From contig JAUJEB010000006.1 of assembly GCA_030442055.1 (NCBI GenBank), positions 248,001 through 312,000 on the forward strand: a DNA stretch of 64,000 nt, given 5' to 3'. This DNA is from Agaribacillus aureus (GTDB taxonomy: Bacteria > Bacteroidota > Bacteroidia > Cytophagales > Cyclobacteriaceae). The position numbers and the translations under genes were made by a program. The first letter of the stretch is position 1. The number at the start of each line of letters is the position of its first letter. The notes under the pieces were generated by a model. It was given only the letters and a program-made list of their open reading frames with translations, had not been told where the DNA came from and did no database searches. Shown piece after piece: positions 38,415-48,019 of this stretch.

Positions 38415-41015
38415 TTATTCGTGTCGCAGACTATCCACAGGGTTTTGACGAACGGCTTTGGCAGTTTGCCCGCTGACCAACAATAGTGCAATAAACAATA
38501 CCAGGAAGCCGGGAATGGCAAACATCCACCACTGCACCTCGATTCGGTAGGCGTAATTGTCCAACCAATCCAGGACCAGGTAAATGGTGACCGGAATGGA
38601 AATTAAGAAAGCGATCAGGATCAGCTGCAGGTATTCGCGAAAAAGGAGGGTGAGAATTCTGGAAATGGAAGCGCCAAATACCTTTCTGATACTGATTTCT
38701 TTTCTTCTTTTCTCAACCATGTGGTTGATCAGTCCTATTAATCCCAGGCACGCGATGAACAGGGTGAAAAAAGTAAAATAGTCAAATACCTTCACCATCC
38801 TTTTTTCGGAATTGTAAAGGTTTTCATATTGCTGATCCATGAAGTGGTATTCAAAGGGATACTCCGGGTTAGCTTTGTTCCACGAGCCTTCAACAAGACG
38901 AAGCGACTGGTCCGTATCTCCGGGGGCAATCCTTACCATCAGGTAAGCGGTCCAGTTGCGGTTCATAAATAGCACTAATGGCTCCACTTTTTTATGCAAT
39001 GACTTGAAATTAAAGTCTTTTACGATACCTACGATCTTCCCTTCATTGCCCCACATTGTGAAGCGCTGGCCAATGGGAGCGGTTAGTCCAGTCAATTTGA
39101 GTGCTGTTTCATTTAATATGTAATTGCCGGAGTCGGCCGGAAAATCAGGTGAAAAGCTTCGGCCCTCTGCAAGTTGCAGATCCAGCGTCTCCACATAGTC
39201 AAACCCGGCAGAAAATGCATGAAGTAAAATGTCATCCTCTTCGTTTTTCCCCTCCCAATCAAATCCACCGAAGGAGTGCACCGTATAAGTTGGGATGTCT
39301 GAAGAAATGGTGACGCCATTGATGGAAGATTGTTGCAGCAGCTCATTTTTGAAACTATCGTAATTTTTCATAATGTCGCCCCGCGCAGGCATATAGATAA
39401 GCAGGTCCTTGTCATATCCCAGGTCCTTATCCATGAAATACTGAAATTGTTTGTACACAATGGCCGTTCCGGCCAGCAGAATGATGGAGACGGCAAATTG
39501 TACAATGACCAATATTCTTCTGAAAGTAGTGCCGCCACCACCTGTGTGGAATTTACCTTTTAAGACCTGTACAGGTTTAAATTTCGACAGGTAAATGGCG
39601 GGGTAACTACCGGCCAGCAATCCGATAAAGACTGACCCGATGACAAAAGCAAGCCAGATCGACCATTTGTCTACGCCAAAGGTGATGGATTTGTCGGCGA
39701 TATTATTAAAATATGGCAGCGCAAAGCCGGTGGCTGTCCAGGCGATAATTAAGGCAAGCATAGCGATCAGCACAGACTCGCTTAATAACTGCCCCATGAT
39801 TTGAGATCTGCGGGACCCGATCGCTTTTCGAAGACCAATTTCCTTGGCCCTTTTCTCGGACTGGGCGGTAGACAGGTTCATGAAGTTGATGCAGGCAATC
39901 AGAATAATGGCGATGGCTACGATGACAAAAATATTGACATAGGGATAGCGCAGTTCCGTGCTGCCGTAAACATCAATATCAAAGTCTGAGTAAAGATGAA
40001 TTTTCTCCAGCGCCTGCAGGTAAAGCACATCCGTCAAATCATCCCGTGTTTCAGCAAACTTGGAAATTTGCTCGGAAAGCGCTGCTGCGGAAGCATTTTT
40101 TTCCAATAAGAAATAGGCATAGTAATAATTGTTGCCCCAGCCCAAATACCACCCTTGCTCATAAAGCTTTCTGAAAGGGAGCAAAACGTCGAACTTAAAG
40201 TGGGTGTTGGAGGGCAGGTTATCAATGACACCAGCGACTAAGTATTGTTCATTGGTATTTAATGATATCATTTTCCCTAAAATACCATCCTGCTGCCAGG
40301 TTTTTCCGAAGTATTTTTCTGCGGTGTTTGCGGTGATCACCATAGAATTGGGATTATCCAAGGAGTTTTCGGGATTGCCTGCCAGGAACGGCAGTTGGAA
40401 AACATCGAAAAACGTGGAATCAACGTAAGTAATATGCTCGTAGAATTGTGTATTGCCGTGCTCGACGAGTACTTTATCGGCCAACGGGCGAAACCGGGTA
40501 AATGCTTTAATCCCGGCATAGTTGTCGTTAATATACAGCGGGAGAATTCCAGGGTTGGCGGCTACTTTAAAGACCTCTCCGTTGTCGTATTCCTGATCCT
40601 GAACCAAACGGTAAATCTGATCTGACTCTGGGAAAAAGGTTTCATAGCTCAGTTCATCATTGATCCAAAGAATGATGAGCATGGCGCAAAACATGCTTAA
40701 CGCCAGTCCCAGCGTATTGATCAGAAAGGAGATCTTGTCTTTTAAAACATTTCTCCAGGCAATTTTTACATGGTGTCGATACATGATAAGATAATTTGAG
40801 TTTTTTGACTTATAATTTTTGAGCGCAAAAGGCCGGACATAGTTGATCACCTGGTACCAGTAATTAAGCCTGGCGCGGAATGGCGATTTTTTTTTCAGCA
40901 TCGCATGAAATTGCTCCTGCAGATCGCCGTGAACTTCTTCGGCCAAATCATCCTTGAGAAACAGGCACAGGAATTTTTGTGCGGCTGAGGGTGGTATCGG
41001 GTTAGTGGGTTTCAA
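38415..41015 (-). CDS. ABC transporter permease, FtsX/MacB-like with permease-prefix domain (paralogue 1)
   Basis: An 866-residue paralogue, first of the array. It has the prefix domain (F-L-K-D-D-L-A-E-E-V-H-G-D-L-Q-E-Q-F), MacB-type periplasmic domain and FtsX motifs (E-I-G-L-R-K-A-I-G-S-R-R-S-Q and E-K-R-R-K-E-I-S-I-R-K-V-F-G-A). The start is TTG at 41015. It follows the PadR gene by 21 bp, so PadR likely controls the whole array. Confidence 0.9.
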   Translation of the reverse strand: MKPTNPIPPSAAQKFLCLFLKDDLAEEVHGDLQEQFHAMLKKKSPFRARLNYWYQVINYVRPFALKNYKSKNSNYLIMYRHHVKIAWRNVLKDKISFLINTLGLALSMFCAMLIILWINDELSYETFFPESDQIYRLVQDQEYDNGEVFKVAANPGILPLYINDNYAGIKAFTRFRPLADKVLVEHGNTQFYEHITYVDSTFFDVFQLPFLAGNPENSLDNPNSMVITANTAEKYFGKTWQQDGILGKMISLNTNEQYLVAGVIDNLPSNTHFKFDVLLPFRKLYEQGWYLGWGNNYYYAYFLLEKNASAAALSEQISKFAETRDDLTDVLYLQALEKIHLYSDFDIDVYGSTELRYPYVNIFVIVAIAIILIACINFMNLSTAQSEKRAKEIGLRKAIGSRRSQIMGQLLSESVLIAMLALIIAWTATGFALPYFNNIADKSITFGVDKWSIWLAFVIGSVFIGLLAGSYPAIYLSKFKPVQVLKGKFHTGGGGTTFRRILVIVQFAVSIILLAGTAIVYKQFQYFMDKDLGYDKDLLIYMPARGDIMKNYDSFKNELLQQSSINGVTISSDIPTYTVHSFGGFDWEGKNEEDDILLHAFSAGFDYVETLDLQLAEGRSFSPDFPADSGNYILNETALKLTGLTAPIGQRFTMWGNEGKIVGIVKDFNFKSLHKKVEPLVLFMNRNWTAYLMVRIAPGDTDQSLRLVEGSWNKANPEYPFEYHFMDQQYENLYNSEKRMVKVFDYFTFFTLFIACLGLIGLINHMVEKRRKEISIRKVFGASISRILTLLFREYLQLILIAFLISIPVTIYLVLDWLDNYAYRIEVQWWMFAIPGFLVLFIALLLVSGQTAKAVRQNPVDSLRHE

Positions 41016-41036
41016 GTTATGCGTTGAGTGGCGCCA

Positions 41037-41381
41037 TTATTTTCCAAAACTTAGTTTACCTGTAGAAAAAGCCGGGAACTGATCCCAAAGCGACAGCTTA
41101 AAATCCCTGGCTATTTGCAGGACTCTTTGGCCGCTGGCGGTGATAGTATAAATACGTTTTCTTCTGCCTCCCCGCTCCGGCGTGGACTTGCCCATTTCAG
41201 AGGTGAGAAAACCTTTATCTCCCAACCGGTTGAGGGTGGAGTGCACGGCGCCAATGGATACGGCGCGTTTTGTTTGTGATTCAAACTCTTCTGCTATTTT
41301 AAATGCGTAAGCTTCCTCCCCCAGGATACCTACCAATAACAGGATTACTTCTTCAAATTCTCCTAAGCGTGTTTCTTTCAT
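41037..41381 (-). CDS. PadR-family transcriptional regulator
   Basis: A 114-residue winged-helix repressor of the PadR type (L-G-E-F-E-E-V-I-L-L-L-V-G-I-L at the N-terminus, G-A-V-H-S-T-L-N-R-L recognition helix, then R-R-K-R-I-Y-T-I-T-A-S-G wing). PadR proteins are usually autoregulatory and release DNA on binding small molecules or stress signals. It is the first gene of the permease operon. A perfect 10-bp inverted repeat lies upstream. Confidence 0.92.
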   Translation of the reverse strand: MKETRLGEFEEVILLLVGILGEEAYAFKIAEEFESQTKRAVSIGAVHSTLNRLGDKGFLTSEMGKSTPERGGRRKRIYTITASGQRVLQIARDFKLSLWDQFPAFSTGKLSFGK

Positions 41382-41757
41382 TTATCAACAATTAACCTTA
41401 TGATACTAAATTGTAGAGGAAATATACAAACAAATAATTTAATATGCTATACAATTTAGAAGGAAATTGTTTGGGTGATGAAGTTAATGATCCTATAAAC
41501 GAAACCTCAGATTCGGTGAACGGCCAAGTACGAGAACCCTAACGCCTATGCTAAGGCTTTGGTGTAAATATAAACTTTGTGGTATTAGAGGTACACCGTG
41601 AGTTTGTTACTAACGGCTACCTACTCGATTAGGTTTCTGTATTTTCTGCTTTTTAGTGTACTGGTAATATCATACATACTCCTTAGCAAGTTTTGGTTTG
41701 AAGATTGCCTTTGATGGTTTGGAAGTGTGCATGATTGACAGGGTAGGTATACTTTTA
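41382..41757. other. Intergenic region between PadR operon and restriction gene
   Basis: 376 bp, AT-rich, no gene. Near its left end is a 10-bp inverted repeat (CTAAATTGTA at 41406-41415, TACAATTTAG at 41450-41459) suited to a PadR operator. The rest shows no recognisable element beyond a short GCCT/AGGC stem near 41550. Confidence 0.45.
41406..41459. promoter_or_regulatory. Candidate PadR operator (inverted repeat)
   Basis: Two perfectly inverted 10-bp half-sites 34 bp apart begin 24 bp upstream of the PadR ATG. A further TACAA copy lies between them at about 41425. The position and dyad symmetry fit autoregulation of the permease operon, but no binding evidence exists. Confidence 0.4.
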
Positions 41758-42600
41758 TTAAATATTAAGTTCAGCCTTAATTTGTTTTAAATCTGAAAGC
41801 AAATCTTCGCGCATCTGTTGGGTATAGATGCGATAGATATCTCCTAAATTTTGAAATTTTATTAACCTTTCGAAATCACTCATTCTAGCTGTCCAAGTAA
41901 CTCCGTCAGTTACTAAGAAAAAATAAGTGTCACTTCTTTTTTCATCAATAATCTTCCTTACATCACCAATAACATCACTCTGTTTACTTCCTGTTGCACC
42001 GTATGCTTTGACCTCTATTACTATACTCGGGTGCTGGGTTGAGGGGATACAGAAATCTGCTTTGGCACTACTTAGTCCATTTGCACCAATAAAACTTTTT
42101 CTAATGTCAAATTCGTCAAAAACTTGCTTAACAAGGGTCTCTACAAAATCTTCTAAATTTTTACCTCTTCTTTGTCCTTTTATAGCACTTCCTCTTCCCA
42201 TTTTTAGACGTTCCTGCACGACCTCTTTCCAGGTGTAGTTTCTAGACATAAGACTTTCAAGAGATTTTAATAGTCCATAGCTTTCCAAGGTCATTACATA
42301 TTGATCAGGGTTTTTCCTAAAAGCTGTTTTGCCGTGGCCACTTTCGTTGTTATAAAAAAGAGCTTTGAGGGTTTCTGTAAACTCATCTTTTGATTGTTCA
42401 AGAACTAATCGAAACAAAGTAATGCCAGCCTCGAAGTTCTTTTCTAAGAGATCCTTAAGGTTTTCTGGTGTAACCAGACCGCCCTCATTAAAATCTTCCA
42501 AATAGCTTACAAAGGTTTGCGCAAACTCGTCTTTCCAGTCAGTCAAGACCTCTCCCAGTTTTGGTATTAATTCAGCTTTTGTTTGTTTATGTCTTTGCAT
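41758..42600 (-). CDS. Type II restriction endonuclease, PD-(D/E)XK superfamily
   Basis: A 280-residue protein with a PD-(D/E)XK nuclease core: Glu150/151, Asp182 (K-A-D-F-C-I-P) and Glu196-Val-Lys198 (V-I-E-V-K-A-Y), followed by T-D-G-V-T-W as in other type II enzymes of the DpnII-like kind. The N-terminal 140 residues are helical and may recognise DNA. I start at ATG 42600, 1 bp after the methylase stop, rather than at a TTG at 42615 that overlaps it. It is the last gene of a controller-methylase-nuclease operon. Recognition sequence cannot be read. Confidence 0.8.
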   Translation of the reverse strand: MQRHKQTKAELIPKLGEVLTDWKDEFAQTFVSYLEDFNEGGLVTPENLKDLLEKNFEAGITLFRLVLEQSKDEFTETLKALFYNNESGHGKTAFRKNPDQYVMTLESYGLLKSLESLMSRNYTWKEVVQERLKMGRGSAIKGQRRGKNLEDFVETLVKQVFDEFDIRKSFIGANGLSSAKADFCIPSTQHPSIVIEVKAYGATGSKQSDVIGDVRKIIDEKRSDTYFFLVTDGVTWTARMSDFERLIKFQNLGDIYRIYTQQMREDLLSDLKQIKAELNI

Positions 42601-42601
42601 T

Positions 42602-43675
42602 CTAATCCAGACCAATTATTAGATATTCGTTGACCTTCGACCTAGAAACTGTGGAGTGGTTCCCAAAATGATATTGATGTGGTTTTGTTCTAACATCAAC
42701 ATTACTTTTATGATTTTTCATTATTGAAATCAACGTTTCAAGATCCGGATAAGCATTTGAGGAATAAGATAATACCAAGGTGCTTTCAGAGAATTTATCA
42801 AACATCTGTTCAAAAGCCTCAATCGCGGTTTTACGGTATGAAAATGGAGTGAATTTCTTTTTTATCTTCTTAACTTTTGTGTGCTCCATTATTTCTTCTC
42901 CTTGCCAATATTTTGATAATCCCTCAAGGAAATGATATCTTTTGATATAACAGTTGTCATCTGATGGCGGGACATACGGAGGATCCATATAGACTAAATC
43001 TGGTTTGAACATTTTCTGACTAAAGTCAAATACATTCAGATTGAAAGATGCATTTTCTTTGCCATTGTCAAAAACAGTGTCATTGTAAATAGTCACCTGT
43101 TCGAGGAAGTGCTGTCTAATAGAAAGTCGCAAGTCACGCCTTCCGTCATTATACTTATCCAAATTCCCGGAGATTGTAAAAACACCTCTCGGTTGTTTTT
43201 TTAGACATGACCTGAACAATGCTGTATATGCTAAGGCCTGTTTGTAGGGGGAGGTGAGATTAAGTATGTTGTGACTTACTTTATCAAGAAATATCAGATC
43301 ATTTTTGCTGTAAAAGACCTGTCCAAAAGTCTTTTGGATGAAATTGTCAGAATTAACATTCATATCCAACAGGTTTGACAAGTCATTTTTATCTAAATGA
43401 TCAGATTTATTTTCAATTACTGCTTTTGAGATGACAGAAGAGAAATTTAGAAAATCATTTGAATAAACTTTCTTGTTCATCGATTTTAAAAGAAATGAGA
43501 CTACTCCAGATCCTGAAAAGGCATCAAACGCGGAGTCAAAATGGAACGATCTAAGAGTTTCATGAATCCACGGAATCAATTTGTATTTGCTCCCCATATA
43601 CCTCAACAGTGGATAACTGTAAATTCTATTAGAATTCGTGGTTTGCTGTAGAGATGGTATTATGAGTTGTTCCAT
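42602..43675 (-). CDS. D12-class N6-adenine DNA methyltransferase of a type II RM system
   Basis: A 357-residue methylase of the Dam/D12 class. Motifs in order are X (R-Y-M-G-S-K-Y-K-L, 25-33), I for SAM binding (D51-A-F-S-G-S-G) and IV catalytic D231-P-P-Y. The order X-I-IV identifies the alpha group, with the target recognition domain inserted between I and IV. It protects host DNA from the nuclease encoded immediately downstream and lies 12 bp after the controller gene. Specificity is unknown. Confidence 0.9.
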   Translation of the reverse strand: MEQLIIPSLQQTTNSNRIYSYPLLRYMGSKYKLIPWIHETLRSFHFDSAFDAFSGSGVVSFLLKSMNKKVYSNDFLNFSSVISKAVIENKSDHLDKNDLSNLLDMNVNSDNFIQKTFGQVFYSKNDLIFLDKVSHNILNLTSPYKQALAYTALFRSCLKKQPRGVFTISGNLDKYNDGRRDLRLSIRQHFLEQVTIYNDTVFDNGKENASFNLNVFDFSQKMFKPDLVYMDPPYVPPSDDNCYIKRYHFLEGLSKYWQGEEIMEHTKVKKIKKKFTPFSYRKTAIEAFEQMFDKFSESTLVLSYSSNAYPDLETLISIMKNHKSNVDVRTKPHQYHFGNHSTVSRSKVNEYLIIGLD

Positions 43676-43687
43676 AGGTCAGTTAGA

Positions 43688-44011
43688 TTAAAATTCCATT
43701 TTACTTTGTTTAGCACTTTTACTTCTGAGGTATCTGGCTTGTTCTTCGGCCACAGCGAAGACCGTGTCTGAACATTCGTATTTATGCGCTTGCTCTATTA
43801 ATATATCCGCAACGAAAAGATCTTTAATTTTCCCGAAATCCAATTCATAAAATTCAGCAAGTGCTTTAAGTTTGGCAAATGGGAATTTCTTTTTGCCTCT
43901 CTCTATTTTACTCACATCGGTATAGGGGAGATCTAAGTTTTTAGCAAACTTATCTTGCGTAAGTTCTTTCAATTCTCTTTGTTTTCTTAGAAATTCACCA
44001 AATGTTGACAT
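43688..44011 (-). CDS. XRE-family controller (C) protein of the RM system
   Basis: A 107-residue helix-turn-helix protein with the XRE fold (L-R-K-Q-R-E-L-K-E-L-T-Q-D-K-F-A and V-S-K-I-E-R-G-K-K). Its place as first gene before a methylase and nuclease fits a C protein that delays nuclease expression after transfer. It is somewhat longer than typical C proteins, with a charged C-terminal extension. The upstream 90 bp contain TAGTA/TACTA-type dyads but no convincing canonical C-box. Confidence 0.8.
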   Translation of the reverse strand: MSTFGEFLRKQRELKELTQDKFAKNLDLPYTDVSKIERGKKKFPFAKLKALAEFYELDFGKIKDLFVADILIEQAHKYECSDTVFAVAEEQARYLRSKSAKQSKMEF

Positions 44012-44477
44012 TTTAGTAGCTTGACAGATTTTATCTTGATACTATTTTGGCAAGTTAGTAAAATATTTGAATTTTCTATCATGGAGGGTACTTGTCTTTA
44101 AGGTCTTTTGCAATTTTAAGTTAGTCTGTAAATTTGTGTGAATTTCAAACATGATGAAATGTGTACTTGGTTTTCAATGCCCAGCTATGAAATCTAACAG
44201 TTCACCAAACACCATTCGTAGTGTTTATATTTGTTTTATCAAAACCAAAATCTAATAGATTTTCAACTCAATTCATAGCTTTATTGGCCGCTTACCTCTA
44301 GATTTTTATGGTGTCTGGATTCATCGCCCAAAAGCACCTATATTACGTCTTAGGTTTACACCTCTTTTAACGATCAGACAATCTGAAACAGATGCTTACA
44401 AAGGAAATGGTGATAGCAACAGTTTGAGCAACAGCAACAGTTTTTTCCTCTTGCTCTTGCCCACACTGTTGCTGACT
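44012..44477. other. Intergenic region between RM system and DUF4249 gene
   Basis: 466 bp with no convincing gene. It has an AAACAC/GTGTTT hairpin (44207-44226) and a nested GCAACAG-type inverted repeat near its right end. The promoter of the RM operon lies at its left end. Confidence 0.4.
44415..44473. repeat. Nested GCAACAG-type inverted repeat
   Basis: AGCAACAG (44415-44422) pairs with CTGTTGCT (44466-44473). Inside it GCAACAGCAACAG (44428-44440) pairs with CTCTTGCTCTTGC (44448-44460) with two mismatches. It lies 5 bp beyond the DUF4249 stop and may be a terminator or mRNA-stabilising end. Confidence 0.45.
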
Positions 44478-45302
44478 TTATTGTCCTTCTCGTATGATTA
44501 CTGATTCAGATACTACCGGCGATACCTGGAAATAACCCAGTGGCGGTTGTTTTGGGTTGGTAAGGTTTTTAATGTTGGACCTTGGGTTTTCAGGGGGAGG
44601 GCTGAACAGGCCACCATCGTTAAACAATATGTTTAATAACTCATTATAATAATCAAACATAGGACGGTCCAGGCTATACATTTCCAATCGCACTGTATCT
44701 GTCAACGAAAAAGCGAATGGAAATTCCAGATCACTCAATTCTTCATTGACAAATTCATCGTCGGCCAGCAGAAAATCCTCCGGCTCCGTATTAAACAGTT
44801 CGCCGTTTTTATAAACCAGCCAGCGATAATAGCTGATTCCAGGTTTCGGGGTTTTGCCAAAGAAATACAGGTAATACCCCTCTTCTTTTAATGGCGTTTC
44901 CTCTACAAAACGGTATTGGAGCGAGTCAAAGATAGGCGGCTCCAGAATAGTACCGGTTGCTTCATAATCGGCCTCCTTATAACGCACGCGGAGGGTATAA
45001 GTGTTTCCGACCTTGCCCAGCAGGTTCCTGGTCTTGTAAACGCCTTTCTCTGTCTCTTCCAGGGTTTCCGAAAAACCTTCATTATCGGAAATAACTACCT
45101 CGGCGCCTGAAACACCGTTGTCATTGGAATTATCGTAGTAATTAAGCGTTTCCGAGACCAGTACGGTGTAGGGGCCCCATCTGTCGGTGATAATACCTTC
45201 GATGACAACCCTTGGTTCCGTTGTATCTAATTTCAGGTCCACTTCTTCCTGACATCCCTGAAATAATAGTATTATTAACGCAATTTGAATAAATCTTTTC
45301 AT
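44478..45302 (-). CDS. DUF4249-family lipoprotein
   Basis: A 274-residue protein with a lipoprotein signal (F-Q-G-C after a hydrophobic stretch; Cys about 17). It matches DUF4249: E-V-D-L-K-L, V-V-I-E-G-I-I-T, an immunoglobulin-like N-terminal part with Y-T-V-L-V-S-E-T, and a C-terminal L-G-Y-F-Q-V-S. ATG 45302 is preferred over a GTG at 45329. It lies 100 bp downstream of a TonB receptor, the usual arrangement, and likely sits on the cell surface as its partner. The substrate is unknown. Confidence 0.85.
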   Translation of the reverse strand: MKRFIQIALIILLFQGCQEEVDLKLDTTEPRVVIEGIITDRWGPYTVLVSETLNYYDNSNDNGVSGAEVVISDNEGFSETLEETEKGVYKTRNLLGKVGNTYTLRVRYKEADYEATGTILEPPIFDSLQYRFVEETPLKEEGYYLYFFGKTPKPGISYYRWLVYKNGELFNTEPEDFLLADDEFVNEELSDLEFPFAFSLTDTVRLEMYSLDRPMFDYYNELLNILFNDGGLFSPPPENPRSNIKNLTNPKQPPLGYFQVSPVVSESVIIREGQ

Positions 45303-45402
45303 GTGTTTATAATTTATTTTTTTGGTCACATGGAACCTTGGATGCTTGCTATAATCATTCCTTTATATGTTTAATAATTATATCAAGCATGTCGGTTTCA
45401 TC

Positions 45403-47790
45403 TTAAAATTTGAAGTTATAAGTGACCGAGGGAATTAAACTAAACAAGTACAGCTTGACCGAACCGGGCCGCCTGCTGGTTTCCGGGCCATCCTCGTCCG
45501 AGTCGTAATTGACATCTTCGTTAACAATGTCCTCGAATGTAATACTGAAAGCATTTTTACGGGCGTAGGCGTTGTAAATGGAAAAGCTCCAGCTACGTTG
45601 CAACCGCTTATTTTTTTTGTTTTTGGCTTTAAGGTTAGCGGATAGATCCAGGCGATGATAGGAGGGCATGCGATCGGCGTTCCTTCTTAAATCATCGTAA
45701 TAGGGAATGGAACGGCCATCCACATTGTAACGCCCGACAGGAAATGATACCGCCTGTCCGGTGGCGTAAACCCAGTTGGCCGAGAGTGTTAGCCTTGGGC
45801 TCATCTCGTGTGATACGACCAGGGAAATGTCATGGGTACGATCATATTTGGCATTGTATTTTTTACCATCGTTAATGCCATCTATTTGCCTTTCTGTTTT
45901 GGCGATGGTATACCCAAACCACCCGGTTGTTTTCCCCACATTTTTTTTGACGGTGAATTCCGCGCCGTAGGCCCAGCCTTTGCCACTTAAAATCTCTGTT
46001 TCAATGTTATTGTTCAACAGGATTTCCGCTGCCGGCTTAAAATCAATGAGATTGTCCATCCATTTATAATATACTTCAACCGACGCCTCGAAGGTATTGT
46101 CCTTAAAATTCCTGAAATATCCCAGGGCCACCTGGTCGCCGATCAAAGGCTCAATATAATTGTCAGCGGGTATCCAGCGATCTATCGGCAACCCGGCGGT
46201 AGAGTTACTGGCTACCTGAATGTATTGGCGCATTCTGTTGTAAGAAGCTTTAACAGAGCTTTGCCGGTTAAGGATATAACGCGCCGCAAATCTGGGTTCC
46301 AATCCATGGTACAAATTGATTCTTTCCAGCCGGTCATAGCGGATGGAATCGATCAAGGTCTCGTCACTTCTGGGTACGCCTTCTTCATAGAGAAATACTT
46401 TTCCGGGTCCGATATTTTCAAATATCGAATACCGCAAGCCGTATTGGATCAATAATTTTTCATTGATTTTATGATCGTTACCAATGTATAAAGCATGTTC
46501 GAGCGCGTAGCGGTTATCCAGGGCAAAATCAATAAAAATGGAATTGTCTCCCGGGGTAATGGTAGCAGGTTCAAAGCGATGCAATATTGAATTAACACCA
46601 AAACTGAGTGTATTATTGGGATTAATGAAATAGGTGAAATCCAGTTTAGCACTGTATTCCTGGAGGTTGGATTTCCATTCAAAACTTTGTACCCCATCAT
46701 CTATATCAAACCCATAGCCGAAATTACTGAACAGCACAGTCGTGTTCAAAAACAACCGGTCGTTGAAAAGATGGTTCCAACGGGTGGTTACGGTAGCATT
46801 TCCCCAATCCAGGCCAAAAGTATCATCAAAATCAAACACGTCCCGGCCAAAGTAGCCTGATACGAAAACCCGGTTTTTATCGTCAATCCGGTAATTGGCC
46901 TTGGCGTTAAGGTCGTAAAAATACAGGATATTGCTGTTGACATCTTCGTTGGGAGATAATCTTAAAAACAGATCTGCGTAAGTTCTTCTGCCCGATATAA
47001 TGAAGGAAGATTTATCTTTCACAATCGGTCCTTCTACTGTCAGGCGGCTCGAGACAGAACCAATCCCCCCCGACATGGCGAATTTTTTATTGTTACCTTC
47101 CTTCATCTGGATATCCAGAATGGAAGAAAGCCGCCCGCCAAACCTGGCTGGAATACCCCCTTTGTAGATTTCCACATTTTTAATGGCATCGGCATTAAAT
47201 ACGGAAAAGAATCCTAAAAAATGAGAGGCATTATAAACGGTGGCCTCATCGAGCAACATTAAGTTTTGGTCCGACGAACCGCCTCGAACAAACAGGCCTG
47301 TAGTACCCTCACCTGCCGATTGAATCCCCGGCAATAATTGCAGGGTTTTGATCAAATCTACCTCGCCGAACAAGGCCGGTAAGGCTTTGATTTTCTCCAC
47401 CTGCAGTTTTTCCCGGCTCATCTTTACATCTGTTACGTTGTCTTCCGGTTTTTCTGATTGGACCACAATTTCCTCCAGGTGTAGCTGCTCTTCCGCCAGG
47501 CTGATGTCCAGTTTCATATTGCTTTTCAAATCGATTTCTTTTGTTATCGTTTCGTAGCCAATGTAATTGTACTTCAGCGTATAATTACCGGAAGGTAGCG
47601 TGAGAGAATAGTAACCATAAGCATTGGAAACCGTACCGGTGCCGGGTAGTTCATTGATGGTAACGGTAGCACCAATCATTTCTTCCCCGGAGCTGCCATC
47701 GCGTACATATCCGCTAATGGTATGCTGACTTTGTGAAAGGCTTTGAAATGAAATGAGTGAGCATATGATGATCGTGTATAAGTATTTCAT
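45403..47790 (-). CDS. TonB-dependent receptor with carboxypeptidase-regulatory-like domain
   Basis: A 795-residue outer-membrane transporter. A signal peptide (1-19) precedes a carboxypeptidase-regulatory-like domain (about 22-110, S-G-Y-V-R-D-G-S-S-G-E-E), then a plug (L-P-G-I-Q-S-A-G-E-G and L-F-V-R-G-G-S-S-D-Q-N) and a beta-barrel ending in an aromatic strand (V-T-Y-N-F-K-F). It has no SusD partner and is paired with the DUF4249 lipoprotein instead. Likely cargo is a metal complex, peptide or similar; not determinable here. Confidence 0.9.
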   Translation of the reverse strand: MKYLYTIIICSLISFQSLSQSQHTISGYVRDGSSGEEMIGATVTINELPGTGTVSNAYGYYSLTLPSGNYTLKYNYIGYETITKEIDLKSNMKLDISLAEEQLHLEEIVVQSEKPEDNVTDVKMSREKLQVEKIKALPALFGEVDLIKTLQLLPGIQSAGEGTTGLFVRGGSSDQNLMLLDEATVYNASHFLGFFSVFNADAIKNVEIYKGGIPARFGGRLSSILDIQMKEGNNKKFAMSGGIGSVSSRLTVEGPIVKDKSSFIISGRRTYADLFLRLSPNEDVNSNILYFYDLNAKANYRIDDKNRVFVSGYFGRDVFDFDDTFGLDWGNATVTTRWNHLFNDRLFLNTTVLFSNFGYGFDIDDGVQSFEWKSNLQEYSAKLDFTYFINPNNTLSFGVNSILHRFEPATITPGDNSIFIDFALDNRYALEHALYIGNDHKINEKLLIQYGLRYSIFENIGPGKVFLYEEGVPRSDETLIDSIRYDRLERINLYHGLEPRFAARYILNRQSSVKASYNRMRQYIQVASNSTAGLPIDRWIPADNYIEPLIGDQVALGYFRNFKDNTFEASVEVYYKWMDNLIDFKPAAEILLNNNIETEILSGKGWAYGAEFTVKKNVGKTTGWFGYTIAKTERQIDGINDGKKYNAKYDRTHDISLVVSHEMSPRLTLSANWVYATGQAVSFPVGRYNVDGRSIPYYDDLRRNADRMPSYHRLDLSANLKAKNKKNKRLQRSWSFSIYNAYARKNAFSITFEDIVNEDVNYDSDEDGPETSRRPGSVKLYLFSLIPSVTYNFKF

Positions 47791-48019
47791 TTGATGGTAT
47801 TTGTAGATGCTTTGCAGGTATAGACAATAATTATGTGAAAAGGTTTCTACTTTTTAGATTAAGTAATTATGAATAGGAAAAGATAGGGGTTTACGACTGT
47901 AACTTTGAACGAACAAATGTTGTCATTGTTGCTGACTTTTTCAGCTTTATGAACAGCGGTAAAAATTTAGGATCAGTGGGTTAGTGGAGAAAGAACGCGA
48001 GGCGGAAATAAAAGAATTA

